Source of the DNA: Discostella pseudostelligera
Taxonomy: Eukaryota > Bacillariophyta > Thalassiosirophyceae > Thalassiosirales > Thalassiosiraceae
NCBI GenBank assembly: GCA_036940085.1
Contig: JALLBK010000183.1
Location: forward strand, 1-34,157
Direction: 5' to 3'
DNA: 34,157 nucleotides
This document shows, piece after piece, positions 1 to 9,439 of the stretch. The position numbers were made by a program, and so were the translations under genes. Each line of letters opens with the position of its first letter. Within the stretch, counting starts at the first letter, position 1. The notes below the pieces were generated by a model that was not told the DNA's origin, made no database searches, and was given only the letters and a program-made list of their open reading frames with translations.

Positions 1-631
1 GAGTACATTCTCCGTCCTGTTGACCTTTGTCGCTCGTACTGTGGGGATTCGAACGCTGAGATTCTGGTGCTTTACCTGCCCCTTTGGTCTCACCCAACAT
101 GTAGATGTCTATTTACCACACCAGAATTCTTGTCGGGGATTGTGCCTGCTGTGTTTGTCAGGCTTCATTTCTCTTTGCATCTTGACTTCATTTTCTTCCT
201 TGGCCTCTTTTGCTCCAAATACTTTTCCTAGTCTTCAACCGCACATCTTTGATGCACTTTTCTGGCCTCCTTACACTATTTATGTGTGAGGTAAACAGGC
301 TCGGTCTGGTGTTCTCTAATGTCTTTCTTCTTTTGAGGGTAGGCCTTTGTGAGCTTATTAATCCACTCTTTGTTCAGCCCCCAACCTGCACTCAGCGGGT
401 TCAGCTCCTCATTGATCTGCTGGTCTTGCATCCTCATTCTCTTCATGTCTCACCTTTACCCACTTGGTCTGGCTTTCTGCTCTTCATATAAGGTCTATCT
501 ACTCCTGCTACCTTGGTCTTGCCTCCATTTGATTGTCCTCCCCTTGCTCTCTGATCTTGTCTGCACTTGCTCACTCTTGGGTCTGCCAGTGTGCACATGC
601 TCTTGTCTAAATATGATGGCAGATTCTCCTC
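1..631. other. Gene-free CT-rich stretch
   Basis: No supportable gene. The top strand is rich in CT and repeats degenerate words such as TGGTCTGGC and TGGTCTTGCCTCC, which return near 1715-1850, 5025-5170, 7185-7274 and 7748-8115. The short open frames here are built from this low-complexity sequence and overlap one another without a coding pattern. Confidence 0.6.
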
Positions 632-1310
632 CCATGAGGACCCAGGCCAGCTCCGTGAGGACCTGGAACCTCTGTGAGGACCGGGAACCAGCTCCGTGAG
701 GACTGGGAGGCCAGCTCCGTGAGGACCCGGAGGCCAGGCCAGGACCGTGAGGACCCAGAGGCCAGGTCAGGACCATGAGGACCCGGAGGCCACGCCAGGA
801 CCGTGGGGACCCGGAGGCCAGGCCAGCTCCGTGAGGACCCGGAGGCCAGGCCAGCTCCGTGAGGACCCGGAGGCCAGGCCAGCTCCGTGAGGACCCTGAG
901 GACCCCGATGCCAGGCCAGCTCCATGAGGACCCGGAACTAGCTCCGCGAGGACCTGGAGGCAAGCTCCATGAGGACCCGGAGGCCAGGCCAGTGAGGACC
1001 GGGAGGCTAGCTCCGTGAGGACCCGGAGGCCAGCTCCATGAGGACCCCGAGGCCAGGCCAGGTCCGTGAGGACCCGGAGGCCAGGCCAGCTCTGTGAGGA
1101 CCCGGAGGCCAGGCCAGCTCCGTGAGGACCTGGAGGCCATGCCAGGTGTGTGAGGACCCGGAGGCCAGGCCAGGTCCGTGAGGACCCGTAGGCCAGGCCA
1201 GCTCCGTGAGGACCCGGAACCTCCGTTAGGACCGGGAACCAGCTCCATGAGGACCCGGAGGCCAGTTCCATGAGGACCTGGAGGCCAGGTCCGTGAGGAC
1301 CCGGAGGCCA
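632..1310. repeat. Minisatellite array A (about 28-bp unit)
   Basis: Tandem imperfect copies of a GC-rich unit containing GTGAGGACCCGGAGGCCAGG followed by CCAGCTCC. The full unit is about 28 bp, with shorter variants of about 22-23 bp lacking the CAGGC part and a variant with GGAACC in place of GGAGGCC. Because 28 is not a multiple of three and the unit has no stop on the minus strand, long overlapping minus-strand open frames result; these are repeat by-products rather than genes. The same unit, in the same orientation, forms array B at 4241-4752. The right edge runs into CCTCAGAGGAGCAAT, whose inverse complement borders array B. Confidence 0.95.
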
Positions 1311-2599
1311 CCTCAGAGGAGCAATTTCTGGTACACATGATCTTCAACATTACGTGTAAACCTGAACGAGGCACAACACAATCAACTGTTTCAAATTGAA
1401 CAAGTGAACTAGTAATAGTGATCATGAACTGGTTCAACATAACAGGGACTTGTTACAGTTTTGACCACGAAGTCTGACAATAACTGGTACATTTGAAGCA
1501 ATACTTGTTGAATGTTGTGCTTGTCAACTGTGACAAAGAAACATTTAATATTTTCTGTTACAAATCACTGTTTCTAGATATGTTTCAATTGAAGAAGTGA
1601 ACTGTTGTAATTGCTGTATGTTGATTTTACAAATTGATCATTTCAGCTGTTTCATCTATGGTATCAACTAATATGAGTCATTAAGTTGCTCAAATGTTCA
1701 CTAAATATTATTAATCCAACTTCCTAGGTCTCTTCCTTTGGGGGCTCTTCCTGGGTTTGCTGGTCTCCTCCCTCAACTGTGGCCTTTTATTACCCCCCTT
1801 GGTCCTCCTGGTGCCTGGTGCCCTATGTTCGTGTCCCCCATTATCATTGCCACCCAACAATGTGCTTGCAGTCCCATCCTCCACTCTTTCACCCCCATTC
1901 CCTGCCACTGGCACCACATTGTCCTGTCCATCATCTACATAAACTTACGGGTCCTACAATATTAGCATTATTACCAGCTTTACCCTCAACACCCTCCTCC
2001 CTCCCTGATATCGCACCAATTCTCCCTTGTTCACATCACTCTCCTCATAATCCCACCTATTTCCTATTTCAAATATTGATGTTGTTCTGAAGGTTAGTAC
2101 AACAAAGAATGCAAGTAATTCACTGTTCACCAAAGCCAAAGTTGTCGTACTCACCCCCAAATGCATCTCACCAGCATTCCTTGTTGATGTTGCTTGGAAA
2201 GGTTAGCATACTTTGCATTGTCATTGCTGGTTGCTGCTGTCGTCGTGATCGTCCCCATATGTCATTGTCATTGCTGCTGTCGTTGTTGTTGCCATGACCC
2301 CCTGCCCCCTGAGGTGGCCTTCTTGTTTGCAATGAAGACAAAGATGATGATGGTTTGGGTTTGGATGTTGTGTTTGATTATGAGTTGTTCATGAAGTAGG
2401 AGTAATTGATCCTACAGCGCTTCCTGTGCTGACTGAGAGTTGGTTGGTATGCGACCTGGTCCTCAACTGTGCGGTGTAACGAAATTTTTTATAATTTAAA
2501 CTCTTGGGGAAAATTTCAAAAAATGTACTGGTTCCTTCCGTAACTTTACTGTTTCATTCATGTGAGTCATTGTTTCCTACCCAACAGTCAATTATTTCA
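1311..2599. other. AT-rich intergenic stretch between repeats
   Basis: No gene is supportable. The first 300 bases after the minisatellite are AT-rich with many GTTTCAA, TGTTACA and TTTGAAGCA words, partly matching in inverse orientation the left flank of array B. A CT-rich block with GGTCTCCTCC-like words lies at 1715-1850. The open frames over 1711-2394 are short and mutually overlapping. Confidence 0.5.
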
Positions 2600-2881
2600 A
2601 ATAAATACTAATTCGTACATACAGCAGGAGAGCCAGCCCACCAATTTCGGAAAGATTTGCGAGACACCTTTCCCCGCCCAGTCTTTATGTCATAATAAAT
2701 ACTAATTCCTACATACAGCAGGAGAGCCAGCCCGCCAATTTCAGAAAGATTTGAGAGACACCTTTCCCCGTCCAGTCAAAATGTCATATTGAATACTAAT
2801 TCCTACATACAGGAGGAGAGCCAGCCTGCCAGTTTAGGAAAGATTTGTGAGACACCTTTCCCCGACCAGTCATTATGTCAT
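2600..2881 (+). repeat. 94-bp tandem repeat, three copies
   Basis: Three head-to-tail copies of exactly 94 bp start at 2600, 2694 and 2788. Each begins with a version of AATAAATACTAATTCCTACA, continues through GGAGAGCCAGCC and AAAGATTTG, and ends with GACACCTTTCCCC then CCAGTC and ATGTCAT. The copies differ at scattered single positions. The word CTAATTCCTACAT recurs alone near 5329. Confidence 0.95.
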
Positions 2882-2990
2882 TGGCTGTGCTTAGTAAGTA
2901 ATGTCTTCACAAGGGTCACCATGCATGCCTCCTACCTGCCTCTTCCAACCCTCTCCAACCAACAATTGTTTCACCATGGGGACCATGGAT

Positions 2991-3545
2991 ATGGGGGAGG
3001 ACAACAACGATGAGGACATTGGAGGTAGGAGGCAACAATGACAATGAAGATGATGGAGAATACAATGCCAAAAGAAAGTTGATGACGAGCGACGAGAGAG
3101 GAGGTATCAGCGATGAGAGTGAGGCAGATGATGATTGAGACACCTTGACACACAGAGAGAGGCATGCTGATGGAGGAGTCAATGAGAAGTTGGTGTATTG
3201 TTAATAAAACACAACAATCAACAACAACAGAGAGGAGGGAGCAATAATAAGAATGGGGGAGGACAACAACAATTAGGACATCGGAGGGAGGAGGCAACAA
3301 TGACAATGTGATGATGGAGAATACCATGCTGAAAGAAAGGTGATGAGGAGTGATGAGAGAGGAGGCATCAGCGACACGAGTGAAGCAGAGGATGACAATG
3401 GAGACGAGACACACAGGTAGAGGTATGATGATGGAGGAGGTGTGACATGCAATTACATTAATAAATAATACACAACAATCAAAAACAGAGGATGGAGCAA
3501 TAACAAGAGTGGGGGGGACAACAACAATGAGGGCAGGAGGATGGC
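2991..3545 (+). repeat. About 262-bp imperfect tandem repeat
   Basis: A purine-rich segment starting ATGGGGGAGGACAACAAC at 2991 is repeated from 3253 (period 262 bp), and a third partial copy begins near 3508. Shared landmarks in order are GAGGCAACAATGACAATG, GATGATGGAGAATAC, GAGAGAGGAGG, CAGCGA, ACACACAG and AACACAACAATCAA-type words. Minus-strand frames through it give low-complexity Val/Ile/Ser-rich peptides with no recognisable domain. Confidence 0.8.
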
Positions 3546-4211
3546 AATCAGAGAGTAAAAGAGGTAGAAGGTGACCATGAGAGAGTGTGTGTGAGAGAGT
3601 CATGATGGTTTATTTAACAATCGAATTAGTAATCACCATCATCATTAAAATAACAAATACACAAATAGTAGTTGACATTGTTGTCCTTGCCATCCTCCTT
3701 GTTGCCACTACCTAACTGGACATTTGGGGCAGCAATGGACCGATTTTAGTAGATGGTGCAAAGGTAGTACTGGTACTGGTGGTGGTGTCATATTGACGAG
3801 GGAAGGGGGTGAATGGAAGAACACAACAATAAGCTATTTCAAAATTTTGTGGGAGAAGTATGATGCAATAAGAAAGATCATTTGAGAACAAGAAAAATAG
3901 TCATCTCAATAATAAATTATAAATTAACATTGTGCTATTTCACGAATGATTACAATCTGCTTCAAATAGACACTTTATTGTAACAAATCTACAATATTGA
4001 CTCTTTGATTAACAGTATGTTTTGTATTTATAACAAACACAAGATTAGCAATAAAAATTATTGTTTGTATGTGAAACCATACGAGAGTACTATAAAAGTT
4101 TTGAACACCATGCATGACAATACCTTTTGTAATTGATAGCAAACTGTTGTTTTTATAGCAATAATTTGTTCAAATATACAAACAACTGTCATATTTGAAA
4201 CAGTTCGCTCT
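3546..4211. other. AT-rich spacer
   Basis: No gene seen. Sequence is AT-rich with many CAATA, TTTGTAA and AACAAA words. The last part (about 4190-4240) resembles, in inverse complement, the sequence just right of array A: TTTGAAACAGTT at 4194-4205 is the inverse of AACTGTTTCAAA at 1385-1396, and a CTCCTCTGAGG word borders the array. Confidence 0.5.
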
Positions 4212-4348
4212 TGAGTGTACAAGATATAGCTCCTCTGAGGCAGGCCAGCTCCGTGAGGACCCGGAACCTCCGTGAGGACNTGAGTGTACAAGATATAGCT
4301 CCTCTGAGGCAGGCCAGCTCCGTGAGGACCCGGAACCTCCGTGAGGAC
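4212..4348. other. Single-N contig join with 68-bp duplicated ends
   Basis: Position 4280 is N. The 68 bases before it (4212-4279, starting TGAGTGTACAAGATATAGCT) are repeated exactly after it (4281-4348). Two more single Ns in the window (25784, 29415) have the same architecture, so this is best read as two contig ends sharing an unmerged overlap. The true sequence probably has one copy. Confidence 0.9.
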
Positions 4349-4752
4349 CGGGAACCAGCTCCGTGAGGACCCGGAGGCCAGCTCCGTGAGGACCCAGAGG
4401 CCAGCTCCATGAGGACCCCGAGGCAAGCTCCGTGAGCACCCGGAGGTCAGCTCCTTGAGGACCCCGAGGCCAGGCCAGCTCCGTTAGGACCCGGAGGCCA
4501 GGCCAGGTCCGTTAGGACCCAGAGGCCAGGCCAGCTCCGTGAGGACCCGGAACCTCCGTGAGGACTGGGAACCAATTCCGTGAGGACCCGGAGGCCAGGC
4601 CAGCTCCGTGAGGACCCGGAGGCCAGCTCCATGAGGACCCAGAGGCCAGCTCCATGCCAGAGGCCAGCTCCGTGAGGACCCGGAGGGCAGGCCAGCTCCG
4701 GGAGGACCCGGAGGCCAGCTCTGTGAGGACCTGGACGCCAGCACTGTGAGCT
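4241..4752. repeat. Minisatellite array B (same unit as array A)
   Basis: Tandem copies of the same GTGAGGACCCGGAGGCCAGG-type unit as array A and in the same orientation, again with mixed long (28 bp) and short variants and the GGAACC variant. The left edge is preceded by ATAGCTCCTCTGAGGCAGG. The contig join at 4280 lies inside the first units, as expected where an assembler meets tandem repeats. Confidence 0.95.
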
Positions 4753-4789
4753 GGCCGGAAGAGATGCTGAGCTTCAGCACAGGTGATTG

Positions 4790-5170
4790 TGCAGGTGCAG
4801 AGCACGTGTAAAGGATCAAAGGTGCAGAGGTGCAGAGGTAGTTCAGAGGCAGTGCAGAGGTCAGGTGCAGGTGCATATGGTTCGGGTTGCAGAGCAGGTG
4901 CAAAAAGGGTATGGACGTCCTGAGCTACAGAGATGCAGAGGTGCCCTCTGTTTAGCTTGGCACTACTGCTCTGAGTGTCCCCGAGTGTGGCTCCCTCCCT
5001 CTGCCAACCAGCCACCAGCATTCTTGGTCTCGCCTCCATGTCTTTGCTGGTCTTGCCTGCTCCTACTCTTGAGGTCTGACCTCCTTCCCCTCATCAGGTC
5101 GTCCCTTTACCCTCAATGCAATCCCGCTCTTAAGGTTTTTCTGGCTTCCACCTGTTCTCTGGGTTTCATT
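4790..5170 (+). repeat. GTGCAGAGG-type degenerate repeat, then CT-rich repeat
   Basis: From 4790 to about 4945 the words GTGCAGAG, CAGGTGCAG and AGAGGT recur irregularly, a degenerate short-unit repeat. From about 5025 to 5170 the sequence becomes CT-rich with TGGTCTTGCCTGC and GGTCTGACCTCC, members of the dispersed CT-rich family. No gene is supportable. Confidence 0.55.
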
Positions 5171-5199
5171 CCTAGAAATGTTTCACCCATCTCAATAGG

Positions 5200-5460
5200 T
5201 TAGGGCGGCAATTTTCAAATTTCCCTAAATTATAGGGTGGTGCAAATCAAAATTATTCTCCCTAAGCTAAGGCATAGGTTGAATTTCTGTAAATTTGCTC
5301 TACCCCAACTCGCCCTATTTATAAGTACTAATTCCTACATGGAGAGGACCCAAATTGCCCTAATAAAATATAGGGAGAATAAAAATTGTCCTATCAAAAC
5401 ATAGGATACTAGGGCGCCATGGGTTGCCTAAAATGATAGGTTTGATCATAACGGACCACC
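5200..5460. repeat. AT-rich repeat with inverted CCCTA/TAGGG words (MITE-like)
   Basis: Short words AATTTCCCTAAA, TTATAGGG, ATTCTCCCTA, CGCCCTATTTATA, TTGCCCTAA, TATAGGGAGAAT and ACTAGGGCG occur in both orientations within 260 bp. The clearest inverted pair is TTATTCTCCCTA (near 5252) against TAGGGAGAATAA (near 5371). This could be a decayed foldback or MITE copy. I could not define ends or a target duplication. Confidence 0.4.
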
Positions 5461-6095
5461 CTACACCAACCTATGCAGGTTGAAATGTTTCTCGTTTCGT
5501 CCTGCTCTACACAAGCTTGAGTCCGGGATCTGACACTACGGCTAAAGGCCCCTGTAGATGTTGAAGTGCAGAAGGGCATGGGAATTTAGCATCGTCATGT
5601 ACTTACATTCTTATAGGAGTACTATGCTATAAATTTTCTCCAAAAATGCCACCAAATCTAGCAACCACCACCCATCATCCTCACCCACACAATGAACATC
5701 ACCATCCACTACCCTCTGCTATCCACATCCGAAGGTCACATTTTTATTATTCATTGATTATTTATTGGGGCTGCAGGAACTTTTTTGCATATCATGGCCT
5801 CAAATCCTCCCAATCTACATATTGGATAAGTTCCTGCAGGAACGATGCATTGCACAGGCAGATCAAGTTATCGCTGAACCCATCGCCAGCGCCAGTGGTG
5901 CCAGAGGCTGTGCTGCCAGCGCCATTGATCCCTTCGGTGGTTGCTCACGACTGTTGCCAAACGAATGTAGTATCTCTACTCCTCTCATTTAGCTCCGTCT
6001 GAAAACTTGTGAGCAATGATGAATCAAGCGATGTAGAACTGGTGGTATCATTGCTGAACCTAGCATGACGGTAGATGCTACTGACAGGGATATCA
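5461..6095. other. Intergenic stretch with a 12-bp perfect inverted repeat
   Basis: No gene is supportable. CTGCAGGAACTT at 5771-5782 is the exact inverse complement of AAGTTCCTGCAG at 5828-5839. The word TTATTGGGGCTGCAG just left of it is echoed by TTATTGGGGTGCAG at about 6174 and CTGGGGTGCAG at about 6375, suggesting repeated element ends. Confidence 0.4.
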
Positions 6096-6167
6096 TTGTT
6101 GATATATGCTCTAACCAACAGAGCTAATACGATCTTATTAGCTCTGTTGGTTAGAGCATATCAACAA
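6096..6167. repeat. Long near-perfect hairpin with tRNA D-arm-like arms
   Basis: The left arm (6096-6129) and right arm (6136-6167) are inverse complements apart from a two-base TA difference, around a 6-base loop. The right arm contains TTAGCTCTGTTGGTTAGAGC, close to the D-arm/A-box region of many tRNAs (consensus TAGCTCAGTTGGTTAGAGC from general knowledge). There is no matching T-arm or anticodon arm, so it is not a tRNA gene. It looks like a palindromic, possibly tRNA-derived, mobile fragment. Confidence 0.85.
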
Positions 6168-7184
6168 TCATATTATTGGGGTGCAGTCACTCAAAAGATT
6201 TGTACATTCAATATTATTGCATATTGACTCTCCATTCTCCACACATCACCGCTGGTTGGTTGCCATATCCTTTAATGTTGCCTGTCTATATCATATCGTT
6301 TTACACCCATCACACCCATTTGTATCACTCCACCAAAACAACGTTATGTATATATATCACAGAGATATCATTTCTGGGGTGCAGTAAATCAAAAGCATTG
6401 AATTAATGATGATGCAAATCCTCTCATGCATCCCCTACATCATGCAGCATGCAGGATTGAGCAAGTGCAGTAGATAGACCACTGCATGCTCATCCCATGG
6501 AGTTTCAACAGAAAAAATTGAGCATCAGTCTTCGTATTCAATCAAAGATAATGAAGATTGCACTGGGTTGGTTTGGAGTGAACCATGGCAATGATGGGAG
6601 GAGGGGCCGAGACATATGAACTGCTGTTTTTCAGTCAATGGGTTGTAGTATTTTGTATTGCGTATTGCATTTCACCAGCTTTGTGAATGTGTCCCCCTGT
6701 CTCTTCTTCATATTGCCCACCCATGAAAATACCCCTCCAATCAATAATATCACATACTTCATTATGATGACGTTGGTAGGAATTGCAAGATTGATTATTC
6801 TTCCCTAGTTGTTGCCAGCATCACAGAGAAACAGTAGGGCTGGCATCAAATGTAGGAGGCCTTCCAAATGTTGATCCCATGAGATTAGGCCAAATCACGC
6901 ACACATCCCATTAAGCGCCCCCCATATATGGTGTAGACGTGCTTGGTTGTGTGGCAGTTGAACCATGACACTGGAATGGAGCCGGCGGCAGATGCCATAG
7001 TCATGATCATGTTGTAAGTACTAATATTATTATCTTGTGGAGGATGCATGGTGGTGGTGATGGCAGGAACCTTGTTGCTTGTCGTCATTATATCTAGCCT
7101 CAGTACAGTTTCTGCATACATCTTCAGTACCAGTTTCCTACAGGGGAATATCAGGCAATGGCCATACCAACTGTAGTGCTGAAC
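6168..7184. other. Intergenic stretch, no gene seen
   Basis: A near-repeat GGGGTGCAGT followed by a variable base and TCAAAAG occurs at about 6179 and 6377, bracketing about 200 bp. The remainder has no domain-like reading frame and no obvious tandem structure. Confidence 0.4.
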
Positions 7185-7274
7185 ATCTCTTTGACTGGCC
7201 CCTGCTTGCTCCTCTTTAGTCTGGCCTTCACCTGTTCTCTGGGTCTGGCCTCCACCTACTTGGTCTGATCTTAG
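7185..7274 (+). repeat. CT-rich dispersed repeat, left part split by a MITE
   Basis: Words CTCTTTAGTCTGGCCTTCACC, GGGTCTGGCCTCCACC and CTTGGTCTGATC belong to the dispersed CT-rich family. The family resumes right after the MITE at 7748 with GGGTCTGGCCTCCACCCAC, so the MITE inserted into a pre-existing repeat block. Confidence 0.6.
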
Positions 7275-7747
7275 TACCATAAAACACGCTGTTTAAGCAA
7301 CTCCCAAGGTTTTTTTAGCAAAAAGCTTTCTTCATTTTTGTACTATTCCTATGTGGTATATGATATCTTCATGCTAACAAGCACATATCGAGCAAAAACA
7401 GCTTCATAGCAGGAGATATGTGTCCCTCACATCTCCGATGCAAATGCAAGCAATGCCGACAGTCTGCCGACAATATTAAAGTAATTTTTATTGTTGTTGT
7501 TGGGCTTTGCGCCCAAACAGACATGTGATGGCTGCAGATTCAGAGACTCGTATCTTCAAGAGGAATGAGAGAAACCACCCAAAACCACATATGGGCGAAA
7601 AGCTCTCTTCAAGCTGGATCGATCTGTGATCCTTATTTGGGTTGCTGTCGTAGGAGTAATCGTTAAATGATCAAAACTAACAATTTAGCAGGCTGTTTTC
7701 TCGTGTTGCTTAATAAATGTGTTGCTTAAACAGCGTGTTTTATGGTA
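7275..7747. mobile_element. MITE with perfect 25-bp TIRs and TA target site
   Basis: The terminal sequence starting CCATAAAACACGCTGTTTAA at 7277-7301 is matched by its exact inverse complement at 7721-7745 (25 of 25 bases). Both ends are bounded by TA (7275-7276 and 7746-7747), the duplication typical of Tc1/mariner-class elements. The internal 419 bp have no transposase-like frame, so this is a non-autonomous miniature element. A second GTTGCTTAA lies just inside the right TIR. The flanks on both sides are the same CT-rich repeat, marking a clean insertion. Confidence 0.9.
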
Positions 7748-8115
7748 TTTGCTCTGTGGGTCTGGCCTCCACCCACTTTTTTATCTGATCTTTGATCACT
7801 TGGTCTCCAGGTTTGGCTTTGAACCCACCACCTGCTCTAGGTTTGGCTGCCTCCTGCACAACTCTTCTTGGTCTGCTGGCCTCCAATCTCCAATGATCTG
7901 TTGGTCCTCTGGTGTCATCCCTCCATTCTGATCTGGCTTCTTTCTCCTGCTCCTCGGGTCGGGCCTTCACCCACATGGTCTGGTGGCCTCCTGTCCTCCT
8001 CAGGTCTGCCCTTCACCCGCTTCTTGATCTGGCTTCCTCCCTCACTGGTCTGGTGGCCTCCTCCTCCTCCTGTGCTCTGGTCTGGCCTCCAGCCTCCACT
8101 GGCTCTTTTTTCGTT
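7748..8115 (+). repeat. CT-rich dispersed repeat, right part
   Basis: Irregular tandem recurrence, every 25-40 bp, of words such as GGTCTGGCCTCC, GGTCTGCTGGCCTCC, GATCTGGCTTCCTCC and GGTCTGGTGGCCTCC. The block is CT-rich and all top-strand frames are Pro/Ser/Leu-rich. No gene is supportable. Confidence 0.6.
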
Positions 8116-8494
8116 AGTCCTTAAAATGAGGCTTGAGGCTCTCTAGCGGAATCTTCTACAGTCTACAGTCTACAGAGACTCCTAGCAGGAGAGTCTTCCT
8201 CTAATCACATGGTGTATGGTGTGCACTTACATACCTCACAACCACATGAACTTGGTTTTGCTCCCCCAGTCATTGTTGCTGTTGTATCTCAGTCCCACGC
8301 TTCAGCTTCCTGTTCTTATGTCATCATCACACTTCATCATCCTTGTCTGCTTGAAATTATTACTGTTTCAGTTTCTTTTGTACTACTCGACTGCACTCTG
8401 TCTTGGTTTATTGCATCCGGTGGTGGTGTGGCATCAATAACTTGGCAGTTTTCACAGGTCCTCTTCATCCTGACTCCTCACTTCTTAGTTGGAA

Positions 8495-8610
8495 ATGTCG
8501 GCGACACCATGTCGGCGACATGTCGCTGCGACACTATGTCGGCGACATGTTGCTGACACGCAACATTGTTGGCAAATATCGCCGACATGGGGTGTCTTTG
8601 CCGACAGGGT
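8495..8610. repeat. Cluster of TGTCGGCGACA motifs, left
   Basis: ATGTCGGCGACA occurs at 8495, 8509 and 8536, followed by degenerate forms (TGTCGCTGCGACA, ATCGCCGACAT, TTGCCGACA). The motif is nearly self-complementary. A second cluster of the same motif lies at 9440-9586, on the other side of a decayed reading frame. Confidence 0.8.
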
Positions 8611-8925
8611 GACCGTGTGCGCCATGAGTTGAGTCAATTTGTCATGTCGGCGCACCATTTCCAAGCAGAGGCGCACCATTTTGGGTGATGGCCAGACACT
8701 GATACGAGGTAATGATTCCTACGTACATGTTATTACCATCAAATCTTTCATCACCACAAATAATAATATTAGTCATTACCATTACCATAATATCCATAAT
8801 AATATTGTATTGCCTCTCGTCAGTGCTATTATCATTGCTGTCACCTTCATTGCCGTCATCATCATTGCCGTTGCCATGACCGCCGCTGCCGCCGCCGTCG
8901 CCGCTGCCATTGCCAACGTGGCCGA

Positions 8926-9320
8926 ATGTTTAGTGACAATGATATCAACTTTGATTTGCAACTCGAACAGTTTGGTGTCAACACAACTGAATTGAGGCAG
9001 CCTGTGAATCGTGTTTTTCATGCATGGGTGGAGGATTGGGAGGAGGAAGATCAGAAGGTCAATGATTGTGTCACTGAGGCAAGGATTCTTAGAAAATACA
9101 AAAATCTGGTGTTTCACGACCCTGACACCGGAGGAACCTTTTGCATCTGGGAGAAAAATATGGAGTTAGGCGTGGACGAAGTAACGGATGGATGCTCATT
9201 GGTACATGTGCCAATGAAGATGTGGATGATGAGCCATTTACACTTGAAGTTGCGTGTGAATTAATTGCGAATACGCCGCAGACCGCCGGCATTGAAGTCG
9301 TTCAAAGGAATGAAGGATAA
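8926..9320 (+). pseudogene. Decayed protein-coding fragment with one frameshift
   Basis: A non-repetitive, protein-like frame starts at ATG 8926 and includes QLEQFGVNTTELRQPVNRVF, an acidic stretch WVEDWEEEDQKVND, then HDPDTGGTFCIWEKNMELG. Near 9195-9205 the protein-like quality moves to another frame, which reads WMLIGTCANEDVDDEPFTLE and VACELIANTPQTAGIEVVQR and stops at TAA 9318-9320. The change amounts to one missing or two extra bases, so the copy is probably dead. I do not recognise the family. It lies between two clusters of TGTCGGCGACA motifs, so it may be the coding remnant of a mobile element or a captured host gene piece. Confidence 0.5.
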
Positions 9321-9439
9321 TAGTATTGATTAGGTTCAATGAAGTCAAGGGGGATAATAGTTTCATAATAATCAGTATTAGCATGATTAGTACAACTAAC
9401 AACATGCATTTGATGTACTTTCAACCATGTCGTGGACAT

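Noticed and set aside
40..110. tRNA-like B-box on the minus strand (CGTTCGAATCC)
   Set aside because: Ten of eleven bases match a B-box, but the flanking bases cannot form a T-stem and no D-arm or anticodon arm fits at the right distance.
495..1440. Long minus-strand open frames of 258 and 277 codons
   Set aside because: They lie in the 28-bp minisatellite and are open only because the unit lacks stops; several frames are open together.
2600..2881. Possible CRISPR-like array
   Set aside because: The 94-bp copies are directly adjacent with no spacers, in a eukaryotic genome.
2971..3603. Minus-strand 210-codon frame
   Set aside because: It reads through a 262-bp tandem repeat and gives a low-complexity peptide without any domain.
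5646..6002. Plus-strand 118-codon frame
   Set aside because: Starts in His/Pro low-complexity sequence and has no recognisable feature.
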